Source: Distichodus sexfasciatus (lineage: Eukaryota; Chordata; Actinopteri; Characiformes; Distichodontidae). From it: DNA of 64,000 bases. Location: assembly GCA_032718565.1 (NCBI GenBank), contig JAVGVS010000304.1, positions 248,001 through 312,000 on the forward strand, written 5' to 3'. The position numbers were made by a program, and so were the translations under genes. Shown one piece after another: positions 1 through 11,663 of this stretch (within the stretch, counting starts at the first letter, position 1; every line of letters begins with the position of its first letter). The notes under the pieces were generated by a model. It saw only the letters and a program-made list of their open reading frames with translations. It did not search any database and was not told where the DNA came from.

Positions 1-439
1 TGAGGACATGACTGTTGAAAAGCTGAACGCATTTTTCAGGTGAAAAATGTTTCTAAAATTAATTTTTGGAAAGAATATTTATTTGTAGGTTGTATATTTA
101 TTATCTGAACATTTTTTAAGCAAGATCACTGCGGTGCTTATTTATTGCTAGCTACCTGGTTGCATATATTTTTTACCAAACGTGTTGCATAAGACAGTAG
201 GTCTGACCCTGTTAATACGTTCAAATTAAACTTAAAAATATCTAGGTCTCATATTTATCACCTATTGTGTGTTCAATAAACCATTTTACATGTTTTACAA
301 TAAAACATATTATCCTCTGAACTACATTTCTTCAATAGATAGCAGCTGAAAGTCTGTACATCACTGATGACTCCAATGTGGCAGTGTTTCCTGGAACCTC
401 TGGACTTTTCAGCACCTTGACCTCTGACTAGGGACCACA

Positions 440-2217
440 ATGAGGTCCATGGGGAGAAGATTAGCCAGGCAACCCAGTAAACAGCATCTGCAGAGACAGC
501 GTTTTGCTTTCACCAGGAACACCACCTCATCATCTGTTAGTTCACCTGCGTCCGAGCTGTTTCTGCCACCCGAAGAGACCAAGTACAGCCAGAACCTTCA
601 AGGTGTATGTTTACTTGTATATTCCTGTTGTGTGTTCACACACCAAACAAATTAAATCCTCAAGCATATGGATTATAAATGGATTTGTTAAAACTGGCAT
701 TTACCCTTAAACAAATTGAAATATAAAAAAACTATTTGACATTAAAATGGATAAGTTAATGTACAATGAAATATTTTACTGGTCTTACACAGCAAAGTAA
801 TTTCAAGGCCTAACATTACAGCAGTAAATTAAGGAAATGCACTGCATGTTTTTACGTTTAATGGTTTGCAAAAATTGAAAAAAAAAAAACTGTATCCTGT
901 TTTTATTAGAATGTTATGAACACATAGTTATGCATCCTTACTATTACTGCCTTTCTGCATTGCCTTTGTCTTGCAGATCTGTATACCTTACTGAGGGTTA
1001 TTGGAGAAGACTACATCCCAACAAGAATGGTGGTATGGCTCAGTTTTGGAATGTGAAGCTACACTTCAGGATCATTGGAAAGGTCTGCAAGGTGCAACTG
1101 GAAACTGTGATCATGGTTTGACAGATGCACAGGGCAATGCTATTTTAGAGTCTGAGGAACAACAGGTATACACAACAATTTCCTCTAACAACCAAGTGTT
1201 TAGCATCTATTGACTAGTTCAGTATGAGAAACTTAATTATTTGCTTTTTATCCTCACTGCCCCAAGGGGTCACAATGCTGGAAACAAAATGATGGGAAGA
1301 TTCTTCACTTTGTGCCAGAAGAGACTTCAAGTGTTTGCAGCGAATTAAAGAGAAGAAGAGTGAAAAGGTATAATTATTAGGTTGCACACTAATCCTGTCT
1401 AATTTAGCACAAAACTAAAAACAAATTATCAATAGCCCGCAGTAAGCCCATATTTCCAAGTTCTTACCATATGATACTGGAGAAATATAGCTGTATCGAT
1501 TAAATGCATATACATTCCTTGTGTTTATAGCTAAAAAGATGATACTGTATGGGCATACATCTCAGAGATGTGAAGAAAATAGAGGTTAGTGCGCTGGCGT
1601 CTCAGGGCCTTCGGCTATTACAACAACAGTCAGAGGAAACTGACCAATTTGACAGCTACCCAGTCTTCCTCACACTGCTGGTGAGCTACAAATCCATCAA
1701 AGAGTTTCAGCTAATGTGATTTGTAAAGATGCACTGATATATTGATATTTGAATTGTCCTTCAACAAATGACCCAATATGGTTGATGTATTTAAATATTA
1801 ACCTTAGCTGCAGCCTGTGATACTCAGCCAAATATTTTATTTATTAATGAATAAATTGAGTATCTTGTCAAAGAAAGTATACATTCATTTTTTCAAGTTA
1901 TTGTATTCAAACCATATTTGGGTTTATTGTACTGAATCACTTAAGTACATGTCTTTCAGCCATAGAAGTTTAAATTTCATAAAAATGTCAGCTTTTCCAT
2001 TTTCTTCAGATTTTGACAAGCCTGTTTCTTTTTCCTTTAACTTTACAGATTTCATTGTAGAACCCATGTTCTCACTGTGCTGCAAAAGTATTATTGGCTG
2101 CAAAACATGCATTGAACCATGGCAACAAACATCCCAGCACTGTGCAAAATGTGGAGACAACTCTTCAAATGCACTTTCAGTGACCGGTCTAACTGACATT
2201 ATCTGTTTTGAAATCAC
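440..2217 (+). pseudogene. Decayed multi-exon gene or element with RING-like C-terminus
   Basis: I do not recognise the family by name. Exon-like blocks with plausible splice sites lie at about 440-604 (ATG at 440, donor GTGTAT), 977-1168 (acceptor TTGCAG, donor CAG/GTATAC), 1267-1368, 1532-1683 and 2050-2217. The 977 block encodes LYTLLRVIGEDYIPT in phase with the first block, then hits a TGA near 1050. Sensible peptide continues in other frames (LHFRIIGKVCKV, then LTDAQGNAILESEEQQ), so small indels have broken it. The last block encodes a Cys-rich stretch with CCKSIIGCKTCIEPW followed by HCAKCG, which has the spacing of a degenerate RING/treble-clef C-terminus. Inference: an unprocessed pseudogene or a diverged copy of a fish multicopy gene. 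Confidence is low because the frames do not join cleanly. Confidence 0.38.
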
Positions 2218-3214
2218 TTTTTACAGAACAGTAACTTTCTACTATTAATGATGCAGTATTTGCATGATTTCAGTGTATGTATGTTTGTTGCTTGTTCCAA
2301 AGTCTGTGTTTGCTTCACATACTTTTCAGGGGCTATCTTTGTTGTGTTTATAAGGTAAAGCAAGGCCTCTTTGTATGGGGCAAATTCGTTGTTTACAGCT
2401 CTACAAAATAAGTCAGTAATATCTGGATATTTCTCTGCAAAAACACTCAGTTGTTACTTTGTCCTCTTCAGTTAAAATGGGTCAGTTCAAAAGCTGAATA
2501 CGTTGTCAGTGAAGATCAGTTCTAATCACCATGAATTAGCTGCTTAGTCTGCATGAGGGACTAAAGCCTTCACAATTTTTTAGGACACCCATTGTCTGCA
2601 AACTGGTTAGTATTCCTTTTCTGTTAAATAAAGAAATTCAAGTTTGGAATTGATGAACTGTTAGTACAATTTTCTATTTTTTATACTTAAGGTAGTACAT
2701 TACCAGGAATCACTGTGCACATTCACGCTCCACCACACTTCTTAAGACCAGTTTGGCTCAACTGGCAGGTCAGAGTTGAAACACAATATTTCACAAGACT
2801 GTCCTCCCATGTCATCTCCTTTTCGAGTGGATAAGTTACACGATTTGTTGATCTCTGACCGAGGCGTTCAACAATGTGGTTCTGAAATATTAATTAACTA
2901 TTAGTTTTTGTTGAGTATAATTAGATTATTTGACAAAAAACATGGGGTTTGTAAATATGGAGCTCTCTGCTGATTATGTCGATTGGCCTGAAAGCACTGT
3001 GAACCCTGTATGAACAGGGTCAAGTAAAATTCCTTGCCATGGTCTACGCATTACCCACATACCTATAAGTTGTCAAAGGCAGATCTGGTGGATGAAAAAA
3101 TTGGCAAGTCAAACTGCCTGAACTAGCAGCATTAGAAGTGTCCAGTGAATTATTAATCTGAAGAGCTTTGAAATGGTACTATCAAATAGTATTTAGCCTC
3201 AGGCTGAACTGGCT

Positions 3215-3253
<39 letters not shown>

Positions 3254-3854
3254 CATATATAAATGTTGCTTAGCACAATTCCTCTTATCTACTGCCACAA
3301 ATAACTAAACAGGTATAAGAACAAACCTGCTGTCTTGCTTCATAGTAAGGCTGATGGAATGTAGTCCTAAGTACTGAACCAGTGCGTACCTCCTGCAGCA
3401 TATACTCCTTTCATGGACAAATAGCCCTCATCATTTATTTGGCGGCGTCCGTATGTTAGCTCACCTATAATATACATACATACATAGGAAATAAACAACT
3501 CCGAAAATAAGATATTGAGTCTATGTTTTCATTTTTCAAGCTCACACACACTTTAAAAGATAGAAACGATGATAAAGCAAGTATCTTACCTCGTTGACAG
3601 CATTTGCCACCTCAGCTTTCCTAAATGTGTGTCTGAGCACCGACAAGCCTGAACCACGTTCAGCGCAAAAATCTTCTAACCCACTACTCCTTGCAGAAGA
3701 GCCCTTGATACCCCAAACTGATGTAACATCCTTGTAGAAATTCAGTGGACGACAAATCCTTGCTTCACCACTTGTAATATGGTGTCAGTGTGTATGGCTC
3801 CAAAGTCATTATCATATAAAATTCGAAAGAAGTGTGAATTGGCTAAGATGTTTC
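2218..3854. other. AT-rich intergenic stretch, no gene recognised
   Basis: No reading frame here looks like a conserved protein. It holds a short (AC)n(AT)n microsatellite and otherwise ordinary AT-rich sequence between the decayed locus at the left and the L1 fragment at the right. Confidence 0.5.
3215..3262. repeat. (AC)n-(AT)n microsatellite
   Basis: About thirteen AC units are followed directly by an AT tract with one interruption. Confidence 0.9.
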
Positions 3855-4296
3855 CTTTTTTTTTTTTTCAAAATTTTTATTTCAGATGAATTAAGAGCTA
3901 CATCAATTTCAAAAGAACTCATTTGAGGAAACAAAGAAATGCTTACATTTAGAACATTGCAACGATTACAACATGACAATAAAATAAGTTAAAAAAAAAA
4001 TAAAAGTAATATTTATAGGGGTTGACATCTCAACATAATGCTTCACGCGTGATTGATACACTGGACTGTAACTCAAAGAGCAAGGGACTCAGACATTGTT
4101 TCATACAGCTCATTTATAGACTGGTTATCTTCCGATAGCACTTTTAGAGATGTTTTATATTGTTTAATTTCATTTTTAAAATAGTTTATGTTAGGCTTGC
4201 TGTTTTTCCATTCATTATTATGTATATGGTATTTTCCCATAACTAAAATAATGTTCACCATTTTGGATATCTTTTTTGACAGACCATCCATGTATA
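3855..4296 (-). mobile_element. L1-type LINE 3' end, downstream half of split copy
   Basis: On the minus strand the frame ending at 4073 encodes the C-terminal end of an L1-type ORF2, with the characteristic words MGKYHIHNNEW and NSKPNINYF. It is followed by about 200 bp of 3' UTR and a poly(A) tail, seen as a T run at 3855-3868 on the plus strand. At 4296 the copy is interrupted by the LTR of a gypsy element. The reading frame resumes at 12773 beyond that element. This is a 5'-truncated, dead L1 copy. Confidence 0.8.
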
Positions 4297-4610
4297 TGTT
4301 ACGGATGTGGAAGGACACACTCACACGAGGGGTTTCTTCAGGTTTTTTTTTTTAATCCACAGCATCTTTTTGATAGAAAAAGGGCTACAAATCAGGTTGG
4401 CTGTAGACAATACGTATGACCACAGCAGCAACAGTCAAATCTGCTGCGGTACGGCAAGAGAAGAGGGACAAAATACTACATCTGTAGTACCATTAACAGC
4501 CACAAGAGGGGAGCCTTCGTACACCAACAAGTACAACCAAATCTTTTATTTTATGAAATTCACCTAAAAGTCTTCACTCTCTAAATTATGTTCTTTTTAA
4601 CTCCGTTACA
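4297..4610 (-). repeat. 3' LTR of gypsy element
   Basis: The repeat is 314 bp, bounded by TG...CA with near-perfect 8-base terminal inverted repeats (one mismatch). Its first 55 bp (minus strand, 4610 to 4556) match 12772 to 12718 with one mismatch, which defines the LTR start. Confidence 0.85.
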
Positions 4611-4622
4611 TCCACCCCCACT
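4611..4622 (-). other. Polypurine tract of gypsy element
   Basis: The minus-strand sequence AGTGGGGGTGGA lies immediately before the TGTAACGG start of the 3' LTR. This is where the plus-strand primer for reverse transcription is expected. Confidence 0.8.
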
Positions 4623-4848
4623 GAATTACATAAAATAAATGCATGATGAGTGGCGTATCATCAACAGATTACTATCTCCAGAATTTCACTTAGGGTTTGA
4701 TCAGATTCACCTTGAACACATCTGTCGGGCAGGTCCGAAACCCAACTAATTGTTCTGTCCCTGGTACCAGATTCCTGAACCGACAAAGAATCATCCTCTT
4801 GGCCAATTCTAGCATCGTCACATGTGAATAAAGCCTTGCCTTCCGTCA

Positions 4849-6249
4849 TCACCGATCCATTGTAACACTACTGTAGCTGTCCTTCTCATGCTCAGGCCCT
4901 CCTGCATCTCTTCCCAAAGATTCATCATCCACTACACATAAGGAAAGGACTGAAGGCTGCCTCTGACAAGATTCGGATGCGTCAGAAAGCCGATCAGACA
5001 GGGAGTTCTCCACAGTCACTGGTAGGAAATTTACTAACATCAACAGATTTCGATGAACCATTTTTTTCCTGACCAGTAGACAGATTGCGGACCCTGTAAG
5101 TGTGAGTGTCCGGTTTACGATCCACTCCCACCTGTCGGCGACTTTCCTTTTACCCCTTTCGGTCCTGTTTGCCAAGAGTACTTGATCACCGATCTCGATG
5201 TTCAGTCCTTTCACTCTTTGATTGTACAATTCTGCATGCCTTTTCTGCTCTTTCGTCACATGTTTTTGTGCGATTAGTTGAGCTTCTTTCAGATCCTTGA
5301 CTAAGATAGTCACAAACTTATCACAGCTGGTTACACCTGGATCATTCAAAACTGAACGAAAAAGAATATCAATGGGTAGACGAGGTACGCGCCCGAACAT
5401 CAAATAAAAGGGGGCATAACCCGTCGTTTCATGTATGGTGCAGTTATACAGAAATGTCAGTGTCTGTAGACGTCTAGGCCAATCTCTTCTCACATCTGGT
5501 GACAAAACTCAGATCATGTTGCCAAGGGTCCTGTTAAAACGTTCCACGCTCCCATTACCCATCGGGTGATACGGCGTTGTGCGTGACTTTTTCACCCCAG
5601 AAACCCTTAGAAGCTCCCGAATCAACTTGCTCTCAAAACATGGCCCTTGGTCACTATGAATCCTTTCTGGAAGGCCATAAATGCAAAAGTACCTGTCCCA
5701 CAGGACCCTGGCAACTTGTCTGGCGGACTGGTCTCTACACACAAAAGCTTGTGCCAGTCTTGTGAAATGATCAGTCACTAACAAGACATCAACAGACTTG
5801 TTACTGGAATCTTCTGCTGACCAGAAGTCTATGCAGACAAGTTCTAATGGTCTACTTGTTGAAATGTTTTCCAAGGGGACTCTCCCAGAAGCATCCGTAG
5901 TTTTGCTTACAGTGCAGCGGTAGCATCCAGGCACATAGTCTCTTACAGTTCGATCCATGCCCATCCAAAAGAACCGCTGCCTCGCAAGACTAACAGTCTG
6001 AGACTGACCTTGATGGCCACAGTCGTCATGAATTTCTTTTAGAATCCCATTTACAAGAGACTCTGGGACAACATACTGATGACGTTTAATCCTTGACAGT
6101 TGGTCACGTGACACTCTGTACAATACACCATTTCTGACAACGAGTTTCTCCCAGTGCTTCAGATATCGAATGACAATCATAGATTCCTTTGTGCTTTCTC
6201 TTCTGGTAGGTCTACACCGGCGCTCAACATAATACAAAACTCTTGACAA
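4849..6249 (-). pseudogene. Gypsy integrase, premature stop
   Basis: The minus-strand frame starts within a region overlapping the end of the RNase H frame. It carries an N-terminal HHCC zinc-binding module (HDDCGHQG, then CYRCTVSK) and the DDE catalytic core, with D in LVCIDFW, D in IHSDQGPCFES and E in NGSVERFNRT. A TGA at 5509-5511 interrupts it shortly after the third acidic residue. The same frame stays open to 4849 and encodes the C-terminal part (YAPFYLMFGRVPRLP, LYNQRVKG). The stop could be a C-to-T decay of an arginine codon. Function was integration of the element's cDNA. This copy would give a truncated protein. Confidence 0.85.
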
Positions 6250-7022
6250 GTACTTATCTTGGAGCTGTTTTCACGCAACTCCTGTTCTGAATATGCCGGA
6301 AGAGTTTCCCGTCCTCCAGACATGACTTGAGGTAGATGATCAATGACAGTCATAGCTCGCATCCTGGCACCTAAGTTCCACTTGACATGCGAATCCAATG
6401 TGGCAGATACCTCCCCACTAGGGATCAACATTAGCTCATCAAGTTGTTGTATGCTGTGTTTGTACAACTGACTTGAGTTAAGGACACTCTGTCTTTTATC
6501 CTGCACTGAATCTGTTGACATTCCTTTGGAGTCAGCTAGAAGTGCTACATACAGCTCTTTGAGCAGTCTCTGCGTGACGCCAGTCTTGACAAACGGAACC
6601 CGACTTAGGGTATCCGCAACAGTGTTTTGGGGACCAGGCACATACTTCATGTTGAAGTTGTAGCTTGCCAATTTAGCCACCCAACGTTGTTCACAGCAAT
6701 CAAGTTTGGGTTTTGTAAGTATATGGGCCAGGGGATTATTGTCAGTCAAGACTGTGAATTCACAGCCCTTGAGCCAATGACTGAACTTATCGCATACTGA
6801 CCATGTTAAGGCCAAAAACTCCAAACGATGCGCTGGATAGTTTTGCTGCGACCGAGAAAGGGACTTACTGGCGAAGGCTACAGGCCTGGCTTTCATCTCC
6901 CCCTCTGGGACCTGTGAGAGCACAGCTCCAATACCATCCAAGGATGCGTCCATTGCCAGCACAAAGGGGCGATTAAAATCTGGATGAGCAAGGACAACGC
7001 TCTCGACCAACAATGTTTTCAA
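6250..7022 (-). pseudogene. Gypsy RNase H region
   Basis: The minus-strand frame encodes the Ty3/gypsy-type RNase H, with VLAMDASLDGIGAVLSQ (first catalytic Asp), then RPVAFASKSLS, LEFLALTWSV and VLTDNNPLAHIL (catalytic Asp). VPGPQNTVADTLSRVP marks the link to integrase. The end of RT (thumb and connection) lies at about 7022-7276 in shifted frames, for example FLGLVNYYQHFIPNY near 7190. Confidence 0.85.
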
Positions 7023-7276
7023 CCCCTCAACAGCCTGGTTCTGAACTTCGGTCCAGTCACTGGGCTTCAGCTTTCTGTTCAGGTGAACATGACCCTGTTT
7101 CCCCAGATTTTCCCCTCTTGCCTTCTGGCCTTTTAGGAGACTAAAAGAGGCTTTGCTACAGCTGAATAGTTCGGAATGAAGTGCTGGTAGTAATTCACCA
7201 AGCCCAGGAATGATCTTATTTTCCTCTGGGAAGGAGCAGCTCCATCAAATCCAAACTGCCCATTTTAGAGATACTT

Positions 7277-7801
7277 TCAACTTTGCTTGGATCTGTGGAA
7301 ACCCCCGTCTGATCGATTATATGCCCGAGAAACTTCACTGATCTCTAGGCGATCAAGAGCAGTAGTCTCATCTGGACCAAAGACTATCAGGTCATCTAGA
7401 TAATACAGGAGACTGAGGAAGTTTTCGTCTCCGAATATGCTGGTCATCATACGCATGAAGCTGCCTGGACTGTTGCAGAGGCCCTGGGGTAAACGATTGT
7501 ACTCGAAAAGACCCATGGGTGTCGTAAAAGCTGTAAACTTGCGGTCGTCTTCGTGCAGTGGCATGTTATAGAATCCGGACGTCAAACCCATTGTGCTAAA
7601 TAAAGAATTTCCGCCCAGTGCTGCCAAACAATCTGCTTGATGCGAAAGAGGGTGCGCATCCTTCAGTGTTCTCCTGTTCAGCCAGCGGAAGTCTGTACAT
7701 ACACGCAAATCCCCATTCTTCTTCCAGACCAAAACGAGAGGAGAAGCATACTCGCTGGTAGATCGCCTAATTATCTCCTTCTCCTCCATTTCGGTCAGCA
7801 C
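7277..7801 (-). pseudogene. Gypsy reverse transcriptase, N-terminal two thirds
   Basis: The minus-strand frame contains YASPLVLVWKKNGDLRVCTD, RLPQGLCNSPGSF and the active-site box LLYYLDDLIVF. The active site reads YLDD where YIDD or YVDD is more common. The frame breaks just after the catalytic box, at about 7320, and RT words resume in another frame. Confidence 0.87.
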
Positions 7802-8593
7802 CTGCCGCAGTTTTCGATACTGGCTGGGTGAATGGAAGCCTGAATGGTCTGGCGTCTGAGAGGTGTATCCTGTCTACGAAGCCCTTTGCTTCCCCACAAT
7901 CAAGATGGCTGTGTGAAAATACATCTTCGTAGCTCAGAATCAGGTTTACCAACCGCTGCTTACATGCATCTGAGATGTCACAAGAGTCAATGTTGGGACT
8001 ATCCAGACCAACTGACTTAAGTCGCTCGCTCACAGGTAATGCATTAGCTGCATCATCAGAACAACTTGCTGAACAGTTTACCAGCAGAGGACTGACAATA
8101 TTAGAGTGATCAAAATCTTCAAGGGCAATGCACGGATAGAGGTCTGCAATTTTTGCATTCTTTCTCAATAGCACTGGCCTGCCTGTTGTGTTGATAAGTT
8201 TCAAGGGGACCCATCCATCTCCCCACAGAGACGTGACCAGTCTAGCCACCATTACACCTCTGGGAGCAGAGTGAGATGATGTAGGCTCAGTCATGACTGC
8301 ACTTCCAGGAGAGACAACAGCTGATTTGGGCAACTTTCCCCATACTAAGTACTCACAGTCTGGCTCAAAATGAAGAGCTGAGTTGCACCTTACTGTCCCA
8401 GTCTTCTCAGGGATCTCCTCTCCTCTCTAACGGTTCAGTCCCGCAAGCACTGACAAGAAGCTTTCACACTCAGGGTCCGAAGACGGTTTAGAGACTGCTT
8501 GCCAAAATCCATCACTCACTTTGAAGTATCTGAGAATGTGTTTAATAACATTAGTCCCAAGTATCAGCTCATCATGTTGTCCTGGAACCACTA
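7767..8593 (-). pseudogene. Gypsy protease-RT linker region
   Basis: The frame at 8333-7767 leads into RT and contains LVNLILSYEDVFSHSHLDCG and GEAKGFVDRIHLSDARPFR, the usual stretch before RT in Ty3/gypsy polyproteins. Upstream, in another frame from 8593, VVPGQHDELILGTNVIKHIL is the end of the retropepsin domain. It continues the protease that is interrupted by the L2 insertion. Confidence 0.75.
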
Positions 8594-8613
8594 ATTCAAT
8601 TCAATTCAATTCA

Positions 8614-9519
8614 AATTTATTTATATAGCGCTCTTAACAACAGTCATTGTCACAAAGCACTTTACATATAACCGGCCTAAACCCCCCAACAAGCAAGCCT
8701 GAGGCGACAGTGGCAAGGAAAAACTCCCTCTAATAGGAAGAAACCTTGAGAGGAACCAAGACTCGGAGGGGGACCCCATCCTCCTCTGGGCGACCGGGTG
8801 CACAAACATTTAATGTACAACAAGCAATAGTTCAAGATGAGTTGTTAGTTATTTAAAGAAGCAAAGATACAAAAATAGTCCAAGGGATATTTCGAATCCC
8901 GGGTTGTTGATGGGCCACTTGCAGGACCCTCTCAGCAACATTAAGCTGAAATTAGTTCAGTATTGTGCTGCTAAGTCAGTAGACGTCCATAGGGTCCATT
9001 CCCAGTTGGTTTCATGATGATGTCCCCATGGAGTCCTGGTGCGGGTTCAGTGGGTCAGGATCAGCTCGGGAGGGTTGACAAGGTCAAGCGTCAGCTCAGG
9101 ACGTCTCCGGGACTCCTGGTGAGTTCGGTTGATCAGCGTCAGCTTGGTAGGGTCGAGATGGTCAGTGTCAGCTCGGGGCATCTCCAAAGAGTCCCGGTGA
9201 GGGTTCGGTCAGCCAAGCGCCATCCCGGGATCAGCTCGGGAACAGCTCGGAAAAAGAAGAAAAGAGAGGAGAAAGTTAAGTGCCCTAACCTAACCTCCGG
9301 CAATGCTAGAGTAGCTATGGCAGCCTAGCTAAGAAGGGAGAGCTGGAAGGTAACACAGACATGAGGGCTTCCAGGGGTCTCGGCATCACACCAAACCACC
9401 GTCTGCAAACTTGAGCGATCAGCAGAGTGGTAGGATGACAGCACCAATCCCCCCTTTCACCTTTAATCTCGAATGACCATGAACCCCCAGATCTCGCCTT
9501 TAACTAAGAAAAAGGGATT
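8614..9519 (-). other. 3' UTR of L2 LINE
   Basis: Non-coding sequence ends in AAGCGCTATATAAATAAAT just before the TTGAA tail. Its last 600 bp closely match a plus-strand copy at 39815-40427. Confidence 0.8.
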
Positions 9520-10026
9520 TTAATAACCAAAAGACTGACTAAACAAGTAAGTCTTAAGCCTTGACTTAAAAGCAGAGATTGTTTCTGAGCTCCGAACACT
9601 AACGGGTAGTTTATTCCACAACTGTGGCGCTTTATGAGCAAATGCTCTTCCCCCCACGGTAGCGTTTTTTATTCTAGGTATTACTAAAAGATCTGCGTCT
9701 TGCGATCTAAGGGTACGCGCTGGATTGTAAGTGCAAATGAGGTCACTCACATACTGCGGTGCAAGACCATTTAGAGCTTTATAGGTCAAGAGAAGTACTT
9801 TATAGTCGACACGAAATTTTACTGGTAGCCAGTGGAGTGAGGATAGAATTGGGGTGATATGATCATATTTTTTAGTTTTAGTGAGGACTCTGGCTGCTGC
9901 ATTCTGAACTAGCTGGAGTTTATTTAACAACCTATTTGGACAACCAGAGAATAAGACATTACAGTAATCGAGTCTTGAGGTAATAAATGCATGAACTAGT
10001 TTCTCTGCATCTTGAAAGGATAGCAC
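9520..10026 (-). pseudogene. L2-type LINE ORF2 C-terminal segment
   Basis: The minus-strand frame contains LVHAFITSRLDYCNVLFSGC, RVLTKTKKYDHITPILSSLH and PVKFRVDYKVLLLTYKALNG, the conserved C-terminus of L2 ORF2. A frameshift at about 10030-10140 separates it from the RT frame. Confidence 0.85.
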
Positions 10027-10141
10027 GTTTCTTAGTTTAGCAATATTACGGAGTTGAAAGAAGGAGGTGCGACTAATGTTAGAAGCATGTACATCAAATG
10101 AAAGATTGGAGTCTAAAGTAACACCAAGGTTTTTAGCAACA

Positions 10142-11023
10142 TTACATTACAATGGATAATCCATCAAGACTGACCGTGATGTCAGATAGCTGACTTCTGG
10201 TGGCATTAGTGCCAGTAAGAAGGACCTCAGTCTTGTCCAGATTTAGCTGGAGGAAGTTGTCCGACATCCACTTTTTTATGTCACATAAGCATTTTTCCAT
10301 TTTCTGAAATTGCTGTCTGTCTTCTGGTTTAGCCGATATATATAACTGTGTATCGTCTGCAAAACAGTGGAAACTAATTCCATGCTTACGAATGACTGAG
10401 CCTAAAGGTAGCATGTACAGCGAGAACAGCAAGGGACCTAAAACTGATCCTTGTGGTACTCCATATTTCACCCTGACGTGCTCAGAGGAATCACCATTTA
10501 CATCCACATACTGATAGCGGTCTGAAAGGTAGGATCTGAACCAAGAGAGGGCCACTCCCCTGATACCAACAACATGTTCAAGTCTATCTATGAGAATGGC
10601 ATGATCAACAGTATCAAAAGCAGCACTAAGATCAAGCAGCACTAGGAGCGAGGCATAGCCCTGATCAGCAGATAAGAGAAGATCATTCACTACCTTCAGC
10701 AGAGCAGTCTCTGTGCTGTGGTTGGCTCTAAACCCAGACTGAAACATTTCATAAATATGGTTTTCCTGCAAGAACGAGGTTAGCTGACTGGCAACAACTT
10801 TTTCTATTATTTTGGAGATAAATGGGAGATTAGATATTGGTCTATAGTTTAACATTACCAGGGGATCCAGGTTGGGCTTCTTCAGCAAAGGTTTAATCAC
10901 TGCTAATTTAAGAGATTTGGGTAAATAACCAATGCTAATAGAGGAGTTAACTATTGCTAGTAGAGGTTTAATCACTACTGGAATCATCTCTTTGAGTAGC
11001 CTTGTTGGAACAGGATCTAACAT
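10142..11023 (-). pseudogene. L2-type LINE reverse transcriptase
   Basis: The frame encodes RT motifs in order: NYRPISNLPFISKIIEKVV, FQSGFRANHSTETALLKV, LLDLSAAFDTVDHAIL, GVPQGSVLGPLLFSLYMLPL and the catalytic box FHCFADDTQLYI. The style is that of fish L2 (Jockey superfamily) elements. The upstream frame is broken by a TAA about 20 codons before, and the endonuclease is missing through 5' truncation. Confidence 0.88.
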
Positions 11024-11095
11024 GCAAGTAGATTAATTTGAGGAAAGGATTAAAGACTGTTCCTCAGTCCTAATGTAGGTACTATCATCTTTATA

Positions 11096-11474
11096 CCATA
11101 AACTTCCATGGCAAGATTGAATGATGATCTTGGTTTCACACGCAGCCCTCCACAGCCTACCAGGGTGACATCAGCATCAAACTCGCATCGCATTCATCCA
11201 CAGCACCAGCTGATCTCAGTGTCATCTCAGCAGATTCATTAATAGTGCAGGCCATCGAACCGCTGTCCAACATTGCATTCAACGTAACCATCTCTCCAAT
11301 CTTCACTGGCATGTAAAAGAGGCTGTCCTGTCCACCCACAACATGTGTGTTCTGATAAATGATTTCTGATTGATCACAGTTTATTTTGGCTGAATGATAA
11401 ACATTCTGAGTCTCACAATCATCAACAGCTTGGGAGTTATAATGATGATGACGACCCGCACTTCCTCCCTCCAA
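11096..11474 (-). pseudogene. Gypsy aspartic protease, N-terminal half
   Basis: The minus-strand frame carries the retropepsin active site LNAMLDSGSMACTI. It is frameshifted near 11190, after which the protease continues in another frame to about 11095 (SFNLAMEVYGIKM). There the L2 LINE interrupts it. Confidence 0.75.
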
Positions 11475-11663
11475 ATACGGGTCTGCTAGTTTCCCCCATG
11501 TTGTGACTGGGCAGAGGACTGTTTAGGACATTCCTTTTTTGTGTGCCCTGGGGAGAAGCATGTAAAGCACAGTCTGTCAGTCATGCAGTGTGTCACCGTG
11601 GTATGTTTGTTGTCGTTACAGATCCAACAGGCACTTCTGACAAAGTTGCGTCGCTGTCTAGAG

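Larger units (their letters stand above)
8594..11095 (-). mobile_element. L2-type LINE, 5'-truncated, inserted in gypsy
   Basis: A minus-oriented non-LTR element about 2.5 kb long. It has a RT domain at 11023-10142 and a C-terminal ORF segment at 10026-9520. A 3' UTR of about 0.9 kb ends in a short tail of TTGAA repeats (ATTCA on the plus strand) at 8594-8613. It splits the gypsy protease: the upstream half ends near 11095 and the downstream half resumes at 8593. Close relatives of its 3' end occur at 39815-40427 and 43612-43680 in gbf1 introns. Confidence 0.88.

Noticed and set aside
1924..2217. A 97-codon minus-strand frame at the left edge
   Set aside because: The opposite strand gives the Cys-rich RING-like peptide preceded by a splice acceptor, which is the better explanation.
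4307..4567. An 86-codon plus-strand frame
   Set aside because: It lies within the gypsy 3' LTR on the antisense strand and has no motif support.
7637..7831. Plus-strand frame antisense to the gypsy RT
   Set aside because: It is a shadow of the RT coding sequence on the other strand.
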